From assembly GCA_026419785.1 (NCBI GenBank), contig JAODTK010004577.1:62001-126000 (forward strand): a stretch of 64,000 nucleotides of DNA. The letters are read 5' to 3'. The DNA comes from Sclerodactyla briareus. Taxonomy: Eukaryota > Echinodermata > Holothuroidea > Dendrochirotida > Sclerodactylidae. Shown here in pieces: positions 1-12,010 of the stretch. A program made the translations under genes and the position numbers. The notes under the pieces are model-generated. The model was given only the letters and a program-made list of their open reading frames with translations, did no database searches and was not told where the DNA came from. Each line of letters starts with the position of its first letter. Positions within the stretch are counted from its first letter, which is position 1.

Positions 1-354
1 GTGAGAACCAACAAACTTATAACACGATGAGAATGTCTTGTACAGAACACTAGTGGGGGAACCATTGTATAGAGCCCTCCATCCGATAGAAATCGAAAAA
101 CAAATCACACACAATGGAAGTCCTCTAATTGATATAGATACTTGAAACTGGCGGTCCTCTATGCAGTAGGATGGACAAGTTTAGCACCATGCCATTATTT
201 TTTTTTTCATAATTCCTCTGTGGGTTTTTGTGGTCATTAGGACCATGTGAGATGTAATCCACAGTTACCACTCGCACCCGTGTACTGCAAGTGTTGGTCC
301 TGCAAAGAAGGTTTACACTGGGTCGGAACACTGGTCCTCTCTTGGTTAGAAATG

Positions 355-356
355 CA

Positions 357-389
<33 letters not shown>
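355..389. repeat. (TG)n microsatellite
   Basis: Uninterrupted TG dinucleotide run of about 17 units. It generates false valine/cysteine reading frames on both strands, so the open frames here are not genes. Confidence 0.95.
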
Positions 390-654
390 TGGGTGTCTAT
401 CTGGTCTGTATGTCTTCTGTATGTCCAGCCACCCATGAGGTTAGATATCTCCTATACCATGGACGCCGTCATGCTGACATTTTATGTGGAGGTGTACGGT
501 GAAAGAGTTCTCGATGGGCATCCAACTATCCCGTCTCGAAACTTGTGTATAAGATATCTCTTTTTCGGCATCGGTGATGCAGGTCACTGTAGCTAATAGC
601 TATGAAGGGTTCTCGAACTGATTAGATGGCCTAGCAATATATTTCATATGTGCT

Positions 655-930
655 AATTAACTAGTTAATTTGCATGAATTATGCGATTTTTAAAATTGTA
701 GGATTTCCAGTCCCGATAAATTTCACAGTAGTGCCGAGGTCACCACAGGTCATTTAATGTGACTAATTATCATTTAAGTAGTATTTAATTTGACATAATT
801 CATGCATATTTTCTAAAGGTTGTTGAATTTCCATGAAACTTGTTGGAGATGAAACACCTTTCATCCTCAAATGTTTTAAACACAGTGTCAGGTCACTAAA
901 GGTCATTTAAAGTGACTAATTTGCATGAAT
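655..930. repeat. AT-rich tandem repeat with GGTCA motifs
   Basis: The phrase TAATTTGCATGAATTATGC recurs near 666 and 917, with a diverged form near 789. AGGTCATTTAA(A/T)GTGAC recurs near 749 and 902. The unit is roughly 125-155 bases with internal deletions. It belongs to the same AGGTCA-rich style of repeat as the satellite further right, but the unit differs. Confidence 0.6.
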
Positions 931-939
931 TATGCAATC

Positions 940-2960
940 TTTAAAAGGTTTTTATTGAAAAGGGCAATGAAGATCGAAATGAGTGCGGTTAGGGGTTCGT
1001 AGAGATACGTCATGGTATATTTGGATTCAGTGGGTCAAACGACATGTGGGTCAAAACAACATCTTATGACGATGTCAAAAAGTCAAAGGTCCAGTCTTAA
1101 GAAATGTGCTTACTCAGGAGTGGGAGGTTAAGAAAATGGAAAAATGGAAAATGAAAATATATTTTTAGATACGTGATCAAGCTAGTATGCTACATAGACG
1201 AAAACCAACTCTTGCTTCAATATGGACGACTGAGTTCAAGTTGCAAGAGGTCAAAGGTTGATTTGATACCTTTTGAACGATAGCATTGGGTGCGTGTATC
1301 AGATTACATAATGTTTTAGGACTCGGGGCATTCACATCAAAACTTATTTTATTAGCCGTCATGTCATCAGGGGTCATTCAAGGTAAAGAAAAAAGCTGCC
1401 AAATAATGACAGAATCGCTACAGGTAATTTTGGGTGGACAAACAGCTAAATATAATGACGTTTTCTGCAACAACAACTAGTGATTGTATACGATGTGGCT
1501 GATATTTGGGACAAAGTACAGATTCTCGAACGAACCTTTCTTCAAGAGAAGGGTTCCTCAATATAGGTGCAGGCTTCTTGGCATTGTCCAAAGGTATTAT
1601 TGCAATGGGCTTCCGTCCTAATTGTTTAAACATCGATAATGATTCCATGTACTTGTAAATGCAACTGTATGGAAGATGAGTATAATGTGCCCATGGAATG
1701 ACCGTTACTCTGCAATGAAATACCCGCGTGAGGATTTCAGAAAGATTTGTTTCCTGAATATCTAGCAATCGCCCTGTAAAAAATGATCTCATCTCGTTGC
1801 AAGACTGCCATTGTGAGGGAAATCCCATTATTCTCTGGAAATGTCATTTAAGGAATAACACTGCTAAACAGGGCCAGTACAGCGGGGAATAAACAGTCGA
1901 GACTCTGAATTTAGGTAAATAACGAGATCGAGGCGCGGGCACGAGTTCGGTATAAGCTTAAATGCGAGTCGAGACGGTTTAGGAACCAGTAAAAGTCGAT
2001 CTGCTGTAGTTTATTCCTATTCTACAACCGCAAATCGAGAATTACCCAAACGGTTGGAGATATCTATTTCTATAGATCTATATCTTTTGTATCTCTAAAC
2101 AGTAAATAAGCAGCTAGGGTAACTATTGCGTTAGTTCGATCGAAGTAATTGCATTGAGTACCATACACAAAAGATTTGAAGTGCGTGCTGTGCGTACACG
2201 GAGACGCAATACAAACCACGTGTTGCCGAAACGGGGGGGGTTCTGCACGTGTGAACATGGCGTTTATCAATGCAACGAGCGACGCGTCGTTCCGCCCGTA
2301 TGTATTCCGTTAGGGCAGTACGCCTTCTGAAGCGCGTGTATACCGAAAGCCGGATCTGCGAGTGTGAACATAAACTTCCGGGAAAGGCTCACGCAACCTT
2401 ACATTCGCGTTGAAAGGTATGAGTTCATTGAGAGCATGTCAAATCGAGAAATTGCAAAAAAAATACAGTCGGCTACGTGATTGATTGGGATTAGCCAATC
2501 AGAATCCTGGGTTCACAAGGAACGGATTTAGCTTGGAGTTGTTGAATATAAATTAAACATAGTATTGCATTTTGGGAGATAGCGAGGAAATCCAGCACGG
2601 CAGCACGGACGCAATGCTGACAAAGTTGAACGTCTCTATTCACCTAGTATACTATCAACTGCATTGTGTTTTGCTTGAACCCTCTTTCTTGCTACAAAGT
2701 TCTGATTTTTTTTTTTTTTTCGTTGCTAGTCGTAGTTCAAACTACTTGCAATAAAATGTTGTCATTTTTCAAGTAAGTATAGCCATACTTATTCTTTTAA
2801 GTATGTTGAATATGTCGTTATAATGTCTTGCATGCTCTGTTGATTGTCTTACTATTCCTTCCTTTTGAGGCCTGAAATAATTATACAAAACATAATTCTG
2901 TCTTGAGAAACTATAAGACTGGCAACACGTCCTCCGATTTTTTTTTATTACTTGACAAGC
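940..2960. other. Gene-free stretch, nothing recognised
   Basis: Only short unsupported open frames. A C-shaped homopolymer (GGGGGGG near 2,234) and a T run near 2,706 are present. I see no domain motif, splice-bounded exon or repeat unit I can defend. Confidence 0.5.
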
Positions 2961-2984
2961 GGAGGAATCCATGCAGTCATGGCC

Positions 2985-3040
2985 GTGTGTGTTGTTGTGT
3001 GTATGTATGTGTATGTGTGTGTATGTTTGTGTGTGTGTGA
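2985..3040. repeat. TG/TATG microsatellite
   Basis: Mixed GTGT and GTATG tracts immediately upstream of the first satellite unit. The same arrangement (TATG tract followed by satellite) recurs at 5,040-5,130, so the microsatellite may be part of the repeat's boundary. Confidence 0.85.
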
Positions 3041-3500
3041 CGCCTGGCTTGTGAACACAATAACTCAACCCCACCTGGATATGGATCAAGCTCATACTTG
3101 GTGTACATGATCCCTATCATTTGGGTTCAGGGTCAAAGGTCATGGAAGGGTCAATAGAGGTTAAAGTCTGAAAACCTTGTGAACACGATAAGTTTAGAAT
3201 GATTGCGCTGATGAAGCTGAAATTTGTTACGCAGGCTTTCTTATGAGGTGTACAAGAACCCTTATTGTTTTTGGTGTAGATAATTGGGAAATTGGGAAAA
3301 GTGTATATTTTGGCAAATTTTGGCTTGTGAACACAACAACTCGACCCCACCTGGATGGATGAAGTTCATACTTGGTATGTGTGTTCCCCGTGATAAGTAC
3401 ATAAACCCTATTATTTTGGGGTTAGGTCAGAGGTCATCTGAGGTCAACAGAGTCGAAGCTTTCTTTATTAAGAGTACAGGAACCCTTTTGGTTAGTCGGG
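3040..3500. repeat. ~290-bp satellite, copies 1 and 2
   Basis: Each unit begins with GCTTGTGAACACAA, then CTCGACCCCACCTGGATGG, then a TTCATACTTGGT segment. Next come a GGTCAGGTCAAAGGTCATCT-like segment and a GAACCCTTATTG segment, ending in a TTTTGGCAAATTTTGG segment. Starts are near 3,048 and 3,324. Four diverged copies follow at 5,130-6,200 and fragments occur at 48,600-49,000. Confidence 0.8.
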
Positions 3501-3749
3501 AAATTTGCCAGAAGTTATGTTGCGCTTATTTAGCTGGTACAATATCCTGTGTCTTTGTGTCTGGCTATGGGATGTCCGAAAGAGTCGAGGAATCCCGAAG
3601 CCTTTCGGCTTTCTGATTGCTGTTGTTGTCGTTTTCAATGGGCCGCAAAAATTAGTTTAACGGTGCGACTTTCATGGACGGTTGCTATGTTCCTGATAGC
3701 TGCAAGACGGCAAACGTATTTGTGTCTATGAAGATATGCAGATTTATTG

Positions 3750-3784
3750 TCCGTCTGTCTGTATGTCCGTCCGTCCGTCCGTCA

Positions 3785-3836
<52 letters not shown>

Positions 3837-3880
3837 TATATATCTATCTATCCATCTAATCTATCTAACTATCCATCTTG
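3750..3880. repeat. Compound microsatellite (TCCG)n-(TCAA)n-(TCTA)n
   Basis: Three tetranucleotide tracts in series: TCCG from about 3,766, a 12-13 unit TCAA run at about 3,783-3,835, then TCTA/TCCA to 3,880. The predicted serine/asparagine peptides here are artefacts. Confidence 0.9.
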
Positions 3881-3884
3881 GATA

Positions 3885-5035
3885 CAATGTGGGTTGGCAT
3901 GGGAATAAAAAAGCTTTTTTTCTACAGATTCGTTGGCCTTAATTGAATATCATGGACTTAGGTTGTTGTACCTATGGGGGATTCTGGGATATAAGATCAA
4001 ATGACATTAAAGGGGAATAATGAACTATGATGTAAAAATATGAAGTTGATTACATGGACCTCGGGCAGTGTTATATGGACGACTGTACCTATATGGGTTT
4101 CTGGATTTGAGCCGAAATGTCAATAATGGGGGACGGATGAACTATTATGTTAAAACTGAAACGATCTGCAAAATATTACCTTCTCCTATACCATATTAGG
4201 TTGGATACGGTGGGGAACTCTGTCGATGTATTCATGGACGAGTGGTACCTATAGGGATTTAAGGTCAAAAGTCAAAGCATTTGCCGAAACATTTGCGCAA
4301 AACGCTTTCTTCCTCAACAGTGCGAGTTGGATCATCACGAAGTTGATCAGTAGATGATTGATCACGCAGTGCCGCTACGGGGTCATTTTGACTCAATGTA
4401 AACATGAAAGTGCACCCTCGAAAGTTGAGTTCGGATCCCTGAATAAGCCGGTGGAGAAGTCAGGATTTGTTTTCAGCTCCAAAGACTGCATGAAAGCGAA
4501 TATCTCTGAAAGTCTGAAAGTTCATAACAAGAGCCAGCAACACGAGACATGTTGACAACTGAGAAACAGTGTCTCCTGACTGCTAGCTATCTAACGAAAA
4601 GACAACAGGGATTACACGAGGAAATCGTTTGCTCCTATAGAAAACAGAATGTTGGGCGAAGGGCTCAAAGATACCCATATTAGGACCATACTTTTATATC
4701 AAAATTCATGATGACATCATCAGAGTTTCCAAAGATGCTCATTTGTTCACATTTGCCAATGATACTAACATTCGTTACTGGGGATAATTCAAATCCTGGA
4801 ACACTAGTGTGTGGGGAACTGAATAGATTAAACTCCTGGTTCTGCAAACAAATTCTCTTCAAATGGGGATAGAAAGTAGATGGAATATAGGTAATTACCT
4901 AACAAGAACCGTGATTTTCGTATCATGAGGAATGGTAGATCGCTGTGGAAAGGGAATACATTGAATTCTCCAGTGGATTTTGTTTATTCCTGACTTCAGA
5001 GCAGGAATCGATGCAGTCGACATGTGGTGTGTGTG
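3885..5035. other. Gene-free stretch
   Basis: Loose repetition of TGGACGA...GTACCTATA...GGGATT (near 3,968, 4,075 and 4,245) suggests an old decayed tandem repeat. No coding evidence. Confidence 0.4.
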
Positions 5036-5039
5036 TGGA

Positions 5040-5130
5040 TGTAGTATGTATGTAGGTATGTATGTATGTATGTATGTGTATGTATGTATGTTGTATGTAT
5101 GTAAAGTATGGATGTATGTATTGTATGTGG
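5040..5130. repeat. (TATG)n microsatellite
   Basis: About twenty imperfect TATG units, leading directly into the next block of the 290-bp satellite. Confidence 0.9.
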
Positions 5131-6200
5131 CGGGCTGCGTCGTGAAGGAGAGAAACGTCCCCACGTGATGGATAAAGTCAACTTTGTATGTGGGTTTCCC
5201 ATAATGAGTAATATCCTTTGTGTTTGGGGTCAGGTCAAAGGTCCTCTGAGGTAATTAGAGGTCAAAAACCTGACTATCTTGGGAAGAGCAAGGACCGTCC
5301 GGAACACTTGGTCAAATCAAGTGAAAATGTGTGTAGCGTCCGTGAGTAGTGCAAGAACCCACCCTATTGTTTTCGGTGAGACCAGGGGTCATTTGGTGCA
5401 AAATAGTGAAAATAGATATTTTGGGCAATGTGCAGCTGTGAAGAGCATAACTCACCCCACATGGATGGATGAAACTATACTGGTATTGAATTTAAACTCA
5501 TACTTGGTATGAGTACATATCTCTAGGTTGGGGTCAGCGACAGGTCATCGAGACATTACGGTCCAAAGACTAAATCTTGTGAAGAGGATACGCCAGAGTG
5601 CCCAGGCCAATCAAGTGGCAATTTGGGGTACAGCGGTCTTGTAGGAATGACAAGTGTCCTGTGCGTTGTGAGTGTGGGACCAGGGAGAATTTTGAAGAAA
5701 TTGAAAAATTGTGAAAATTTGAATTTTGGCAATTCAGCTTGTGAAGAGCATAACTAGACCCACCTAGATAGATGAAGCTCGTACTCGATATATGGGTTCC
5801 CCATTAAGTGTACATGATCCATATTGTTTGGGCCAGGTCAAGGTCATGGAGGTCGAAGTCTGGAAAATCTTGTGAGAGGATAAAATCAGAAGGCTTGGTC
5901 CAACAAGTTAAAATTGTATGTGAGCTTTCTATGGGGAGTACAAGCACCTTATTGTTGTTGGTGCAGACCAGGGGTCATGTTGGGAGAGATGAAAAAATGT
6001 GAAAAAGTCATTTATTTGGGCAATTTTAGCTTTTGAAGAGCATAACTCGACCCCACCAAAATGAACATGGAATGCAGCTTTTCAATGGAGAGCAATAACC
6101 CATTAATGTGGGTGGGGGATTTTGGCGAGGGATTATGAAATGTGAAAATGTGATTTCTCATACACTGTACCAATTTTGACTGGTAACATTAATCTCATGC
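5130..6200. repeat. ~290-bp satellite, copies 3 to 6
   Basis: Units start near 5,140 (partial), 5,439, 5,738 and 6,028. They share GTGAAGAGCATAACTC, a GATGGATGAA segment, GGGTCAGGTCAAAGGTC-type text, CTTGTGAAGAGGATA and a GAAAAATGTGAAAA tail. Copies differ by many substitutions and small indels. The shared AGGTCAAAGGTC phrase resembles a DR1 nuclear-receptor half-site pair, which may be only a by-product of the repeat. Confidence 0.8.
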
Positions 6201-6489
6201 GTGGTTATGTGGGTTTCATCTAAAAGGGTACAGGTCCTTTGTGGTGGGAAAGGGCAGCGGTAATCGGGCCTCAGAGAGGTCAAATTGATGCTCTGCATCC
6301 TTTATGGAAAGTATCTAAAAGTAACCCACAAATGTATCAGTCTATAATCCACTATTTTCTTGGGTCAGTCAAAGGTAATCTGAGTTTAACAAACTTTAGT
6401 GAAAGGTCAGGAAGCAAAGCAGGAATCAAATACGCCTCTGGCTTTAGGGTTTACTTAGACTCTATTCTGTACGGAAGTGAGTGATCATG

Positions 6490-7005
6490 TCTTCTAGTAG
6501 GAATCCAAAGCTGTTGCCATAGTGTGTGAGTTCATATACTCTCTTCACAACGCTCGGAAAAAAATATAGATGTACCTTTTTTGTTTAATTTTTTCCCCAT
6601 CCTACTTGCTACTCAACTTCGGTCTTGAACAACCAAAGTGGTGTACTTATAACACCGCCAAAGCGAGCAAACGGAAAATATTACTACGGTGTGTCAACAG
6701 TGACCCACTTCTGTAAACTCCTTATCTGATGGAATTGGATATCGTAACCAATGAGAAGCTAGTTACACTTCAAATTCTTGATGACCATCTACCCACGTGA
6801 TTGATTTCGCTTTATACTAGAAATTGTTAAATGAACAATTACCATTCATGACCAGCGGAGCTCCCTTTTTTATGGCGCCCTGCAGAACCACATGGGGCCA
6901 ACTCAGCCTAAAATAGATCCGCGCGTACTTGTAATAACCTGCCATCTTATTGAGGAAAATGTACCCACCTTGGCCAATTCCTGGAAGCAAGGGCCGCGAA
7001 CATGT
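6490..7005. other. Gene-free stretch
   Basis: No supported reading frame, RNA or repeat seen. Confidence 0.4.
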
Positions 7006-7009
7006 GGTG

Positions 7010-7300
7010 GGGGTGGGGGGGGGGGACCGCGTCCCCCTAATGTTTTGGTTGAGTGAGACGGCAATGCATTGCCCACGTCCAACAATATTCGAGCTGAGAG
7101 GACGGGGGGGGGGGACGGCGCCCCCCCCCCCCCCAATATCTTGGTTGATTGGGACGCAATGCATTTTGCATCGAAGAAAATGCGGCCAGGGTAGTGAGGA
7201 AACGCCACAAAAATTGCGTTGTCAAAAGAAATGATTCAAAATTCAAGTGGAGAAAAGGCTAGTCCAAATATTGCCTGATTTTTGATGGAATCGTCTCCGC
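7010..7300. repeat. Dispersed repeat with poly-G/poly-C tracts
   Basis: Two tandem units (near 7,024 and 7,114) share a GC-rich start, a TTGGTTGA(T/G)TGGGAC-like core and GCAATGCATT. The following segment (AACGCCACAA ... ATTCAAAATTCAAGT) recurs at 7,965-8,045, and the core recurs inverted at 37,728-37,800. Long G and C runs give spurious glycine/proline frames. Confidence 0.65.
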
Positions 7301-7964
7301 ACTGCATCCTATGGAAATTTCGCCTCATCTGCTCATTGGCCCCCTAACTTATACATATTTGTGAGGTGGATCATACAACACCTTCTCCATTGACTTGAAA
7401 ACCAAATCAACTCTTTTGGCTTGCTAAACAATTTAGCCCTCCGTCCGTTTCTCTCCCCGACCACGCGCGATTCGGAACTGCGTATCCATGCTATCAGACT
7501 GCTTGATTTTCAACGCATGTTCTCCAGGGAACTTCTACTCGGGAGTTTCCTGCTCTCCGGGCGTGACGTCATATCATGGTTGGGACAGTCGAACTAAAGC
7601 AAGCTAAAATGTCCAAACATGTTTGAGTGAGATCCTGTTTTTTCCTATATGGAGCACTAATGGTTGGATATTCTGGCCAAAAATTAAAGTCGGGGCAGCG
7701 ATAAGACCGCTGTCTGACAAAATGTTTAAATTCCTCCACCGATTACAGAATTTGGTGATCACAAAATGCCAGATTGAAGCGGGTAACATGCACCTGAAAA
7801 CGCCCGCTGAGGTCAGTTCCGTATGAAAAGTCTGTTGGCGCCATTGCTATTTGCAACTTTGCGTTTAGCAATCAATTCATGGGGCGACCACTTGTTGAAA
7901 GTATGGGTGCATGCGCGTTGACATACTAACTAAAAAATAGCCATCGAATATTGGGCCAGCTAAC

Positions 7965-8045
7965 GCCACAACCCTGCGAACATTATTCAAAATTCAAGTA
8001 AGGATAAGTTTATACACCAAAGATTTCCTGACTTTACGAGGGTGT
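7965..8045. repeat. Second copy of the ATTCAAAATTCAAGT repeat segment
   Basis: AACGCCACAA, ATTCAAAATTCAAGT and a TTTCCTGACTTT segment match the block at 7,200-7,300 in order. This marks a dispersed repeat family spread over about 1 kb. Confidence 0.6.
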
Positions 8046-8406
8046 TCGAAGTGGGGGAAAAAATCGTGAGCGCTTCTCGCGCAGTTGCGGCTTTACTTCT
8101 TGTGTATCCTCATTTTGCCACCTGTCTGGTCCCTGAGGGACGTGTCCCCCCATGCGCCTGGGGTCCGAAAATAGGATACAAATGTGGGGGCCGTAAATCT
8201 TTGAGTGAAAACGCATGCATATCTAAGTGAAAGGTCAAAGAGGGTTGATGCAAATGTCGTTGGGTCAATCAGATCAGGAAAATCTCGCGTCTCCGCGCGA
8301 ACGTACTAGTTGTTGCCATTGTCCATTTCGATTGCTGCTTTTATTACCTCACTGTAACCTCACTTGCATGTATTTCAGAAAGTCACAACACCCAACGCAA
8401 CACCTT

Positions 8407-8926
8407 TAATTGATCCCTAAGGCGATACTTTTTGGAGAACCTTTCCTGAAATACATTTTCCCAATTTTAGAAGGTTTCCTTATTGTCCCATTTGGCACGG
8501 GAAGCCGTTCCTGCAATACTAGGGGTCCGTCAAACGTGAAATTTTTTCTTGAACGTACCGCAACTCTGGAGGCGCTCCGAATAGATAGCAATCAATCTTG
8601 TCGCGTCCCCTCAAATCGCCAACACAAATCGCCGCCCTTGCACAGCTCCCCACGCAAAAACTTTGAACTTGAATCCCGAAGGCGATACGTTTGGGAGAAC
8701 CTTTTCTGAAGTAACATTTTTACATCAATTTTAGAATGCTGCATGCTGTCCCCCCATGGCCACGGGAATGCGCATCCCGCAATCCTAGGGGTCCTGTCAA
8801 CTCAACAAAAAATTACGCTACACGCCACCGTGTGCGCTCCGCTTAGATAGTTATTCACATCAGTCCCGCGCCCCAATCGCCCCACAAAACCAACCAAATC
8901 GCCGCCCTTGCCTTTAAGTTGCCGTT
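8407..8926. repeat. Tandem duplication, ~262-bp unit
   Basis: ATCCC(T/G)AAGGCGATAC(T) opens both halves (near 8,412 and 8,673), followed in order by GGGAGAACCTTT, ACATTTT, CACGGGAA, CCGCAAT, CTAGGGGTCC, GCGCTCCG and AAATCGCCGCCCTTGC. The copies are roughly three-quarters alike by eye. Confidence 0.85.
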
Positions 8927-8999
8927 GAATACCACCAATGCCGAATTTCAATGTTGTTGTTATTGAGCGAGGGGTCGTTGTAGTTGTGGTTGGGTCTCA

Positions 9000-9310
9000 G
9001 CGTACTCACTGCTCAGTGGAAAGGGGTGTTTATTGTTCATTGTTGAAGTAACTGTTCATATATATTACAAACTGTTGTTCTCCTCGGGGAGTAGAGTCCA
9101 TTTTTATGAGCCCACTAGGGTATCTCGGATACCTATCTCCAATATATATATATAGCGTATCTCACTGCTCAGTGGAAAGTGTGTTTATTGTTCATTTTGA
9201 GTAACTGTTCATTCTATATTACCAAATGTTTTTCTCGTGAGAGTATACTCCGTTTTGATGAGCTCAATAGGGTTTCGAGTTCACGTCCTCCCTATGCAAT
9301 TCTGCTTCCA
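9000..9310. repeat. Tandem duplication, ~157-bp unit
   Basis: GCGTA(T)CTCACTGCTCAGTGG begins both copies (near 9,000 and 9,157). TGTTTATTGTTCATT, GTAACTGTTCAT, a TTCTC segment and GATGAGC...AGGG follow in the same order. Confidence 0.85.
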
Positions 9311-9639
9311 TGCGAAGTTGTTCATAATTTTGTGGAGAGTTGTAAAATAACATTAAAGTTAACGAAATGATCTTTATTTATTTACACACAATTGCATCAT
9401 ATTTACATTGTTACTTGACTAATTCGGTAATAAATAAAATAATTTACCATTTAGAAATTGTGGTTATAAAGGTGGAAGAACCAGAAATAAGTAAGTAATA
9501 CTTTTCTAGGCGGGTCCCCAGAAATGAACTCATATGAAAAAAGGGGGTGACAAAATATACAATAGTGCCATCCCAAAAATGGTGCAGTACACCGAAAATA
9601 GTGACAATGAAACGGAACCCGCACAATTTAATTGATGTC

Positions 9640-9684
9640 GGTATACATATATATATATATATTATATATATATATATATATATC

Positions 9685-9782
<98 letters not shown>

Positions 9783-9795
9783 TATATATAATATT
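9640..9795. repeat. (TA)n tract, left flank of the first Penelope-like element
   Basis: About 150 bases of almost pure TA with occasional AATA or CTA breaks. It ends at ATATTTTCCCAGG, where the retroelement-like sequence begins. Confidence 0.95.
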
Positions 9796-10074
9796 TTCCC
9801 AGGACTGTAAAAAACTCAGTCACTCCCTCCTCTCTCGGCAACAGGACAAGTTTGTACGAGACAACATCACTACAAACCTGGTGGATGATGGGCCAATCAA
9901 ATTGTTCGCCCTCCGAAATCAAGATCCGGTCTAGGCGTTTCATCCGCATAAATGTGGAACCGGCTGACGCAACTCGTTGTGTTGTTGCTATCTCTTCGAG
10001 CTATCTGACGCAGAAACCCAAATTCTGTCGAAAGGGCTGAATTTCTGCCCTAAGCCAAAACAATATGACGCACA

Positions 10075-11480
10075 AAAAAATGTCCCTGGATCTCGAGGCA
10101 TTCTTCCGACGCCTACGAATACGCGAATTCTTCGCCGATGAAGATGACAACAGTAGTCTACCTCCTGTTGGGACATTCAACAAAATTCGAGGCTTGGAAC
10201 CCATCAAAAGGGCATTCCCCCCACATTAGAAGCCTACATTTCGGCAATCGAAGAAGGTGTCAAAAACTGCACCCTGCCCACTGACTCAGGGATAACCTCA
10301 GCAAAACTGAGAGACAATCCCATTGGCCTCTGAAAAATCGCAACGATACCGTCATCAAGCCTGCTGACAAAGGCTCTGGTCTATTGGGCAACCCCGTCAT
10401 TATCAGCCACTTGACTCCGACCCCACCCAGCAAATTGCTGCCCAGATTGAAACAACATAGAGAAAATGGATCGAAGAGGCTCATAGCCCCAAAGTCGGCA
10501 CCAACCTCCTTCAATCGTAACCCAAGCAGGAGGAAGGTTTTACTTCCTCCCAAAAATTCACGAGGATGGCAACCCTGGCAGACCATCATTTGGGCAAAGG
10601 CACTGCTACCGAGAAAATTTCAAAATTCGTGGAAATCTGATTTCAGCCTCGTCCCGTCCTTCCCGTCTCACGCCAAGGACACCACAGACGCACAATAAAA
10701 TCGAACGATCAAGATCTCCCCCCGGCAACATTGCTGGCAACCCTGGACGTTTCTTCTCTGTATACCAATATCCCTCAAACGGAAGGTATAGCAGCCTGTA
10801 CTTCGGCTTTCAAACCAATCTGGCCAGGACACCAACCACAAAGCGACGTGCGGAACTAATGCACCTCATCCTAACTTGCAACAATTTTGTATTTGGTGCT
10901 CAACTATACCTGCATGTCCAAGCACAGCAACGGGCACAAAAATGGCTCCTTCGTTCGCCAACCTCTTCATTGGAAAACTTGAAGAGAAATTCCTTTCTGA
11001 CCAGGCCCTACGGCCACTTGTGTGGCTCCGTTTTATTGATGGGGGGGGGGGGGGGGGGGACCTCTTCAGATAGGACCACGGGAAGAAAACTACCCGTTCA
11101 TCGAACAAACTCAACGCATTCCACCCATCTATCAAATTTACTGCAGAATTTCAAAACGACGGAGTCCCTTCCTGAACCACCACTGTGACGTTGGAAAAAC
11201 GGGTCACTCAAAAAAGACTTGTTCACCAAAACCAACGGACCAAGCAACAACTTCCTCTCCCTAGCATTTGTCACCCCACCCCACTGCCACGAGGAAAAAA
11301 AATTCCCTACAGTCAAGCTCTCGTTGAAAAGCATTGCTCCTCTGATGTGATTTGGAGTCTCGTGGCCAAAGAACTTCGAAATTCCCAAAAGAGGCAGTAT
11401 TTCCGGGGTTCCATGAGAGGCCATTGAAAGGCTAGAAAGACTCCGCGAATTGAAAATCTGAAGGACAAAACTCGTCAACC
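10075..11480 (+). pseudogene. Reverse transcriptase of Penelope-like element 1
   Basis: This is the reverse transcriptase core, spread over several frames. ADKG, LPKIH and the palm aspartate in TLDVSSLYTN are all readable. The active-site motif is FID followed by six in-frame GGG codons and then GAC (11,032-11,061), so a G homopolymer separates the two aspartates that family members keep adjacent. A TAG stop follows four codons after that second Asp. Downstream, HPSIKFTAEFQNDGVPFL (about 11,120-11,175) matches the conserved thumb-proximal block of this family. Neighbouring (TA)n tracts suggest insertion into, or generation of, AT repeats. It is a decayed copy rather than a host gene. Confidence 0.85.
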
Positions 11481-11808
11481 AACTCCAGAGATTACCACTC
11501 GTCTGTGAATACCATCCTGCCTCCCACCATTAGCCACTCTTCATCCACAAGCATTTGCCCATCCTTCAAAGGCAGGAACGCTAAAATCGTGTTCCCGGAA
11601 CCCCCGGTGTTGCAACAGCAGACATCGGAATCTGGCGTGAATTCTAGTCAAACGCCAACTCCCCTCGGAGCAAACCGAGCCGCAAACAGACACGGCGCAA
11701 CCGCCCTGCACATCCAAACGCAAAAAGTGCAAGCTTGTCGATCGCACAACTTGGTCAATAGTTTCCAGACTCCCGCATATTTTTAATTCAACAGGATATT
11801 GATGGCGT

Positions 11809-12010
11809 CTCGAAGAACCTGGTCTACCTACTTTACTGTAACCTCTGCGAGTTCAGTCATCGGGGGAACAAAAAACACCCTGAGGTAGCGAATGACCCAA
11901 CACCGGGCAGCCATCCCACCCAAAAAATTGATCGGGTGGCCGGTGCTATCATTTTAACCATGCGTCAGCACTCCCTTGAAACTGAGGTGATTGGCATCGG
12001 ACCATGACAC
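11809..12010 (+). pseudogene. GIY-YIG endonuclease remnant of Penelope-like element 1
   Basis: NLVYLLYCNLCEF at about 11,817-11,856 is the GIY-type first strand with the two cysteines typical of Penelope-like elements. A frame change then leads to a YIG-like segment, TKNTLR and TQHRAAI, the helix region of the family, ending at IGIGP near 12,003. The endonuclease cuts target DNA for element insertion. At least two frame shifts break it here. Confidence 0.75.

Noticed and set aside
247..596. Overlapping open frames rich in Val/Cys around the TG repeat
   Set aside because: The frames are produced by the (TG)n microsatellite and have no domain or splice support.
6817..7246. Several overlapping Gly/Pro-rich frames on both strands
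   Set aside because: Caused by poly-G and poly-C tracts of a dispersed repeat; all frames are open simply because of low complexity.
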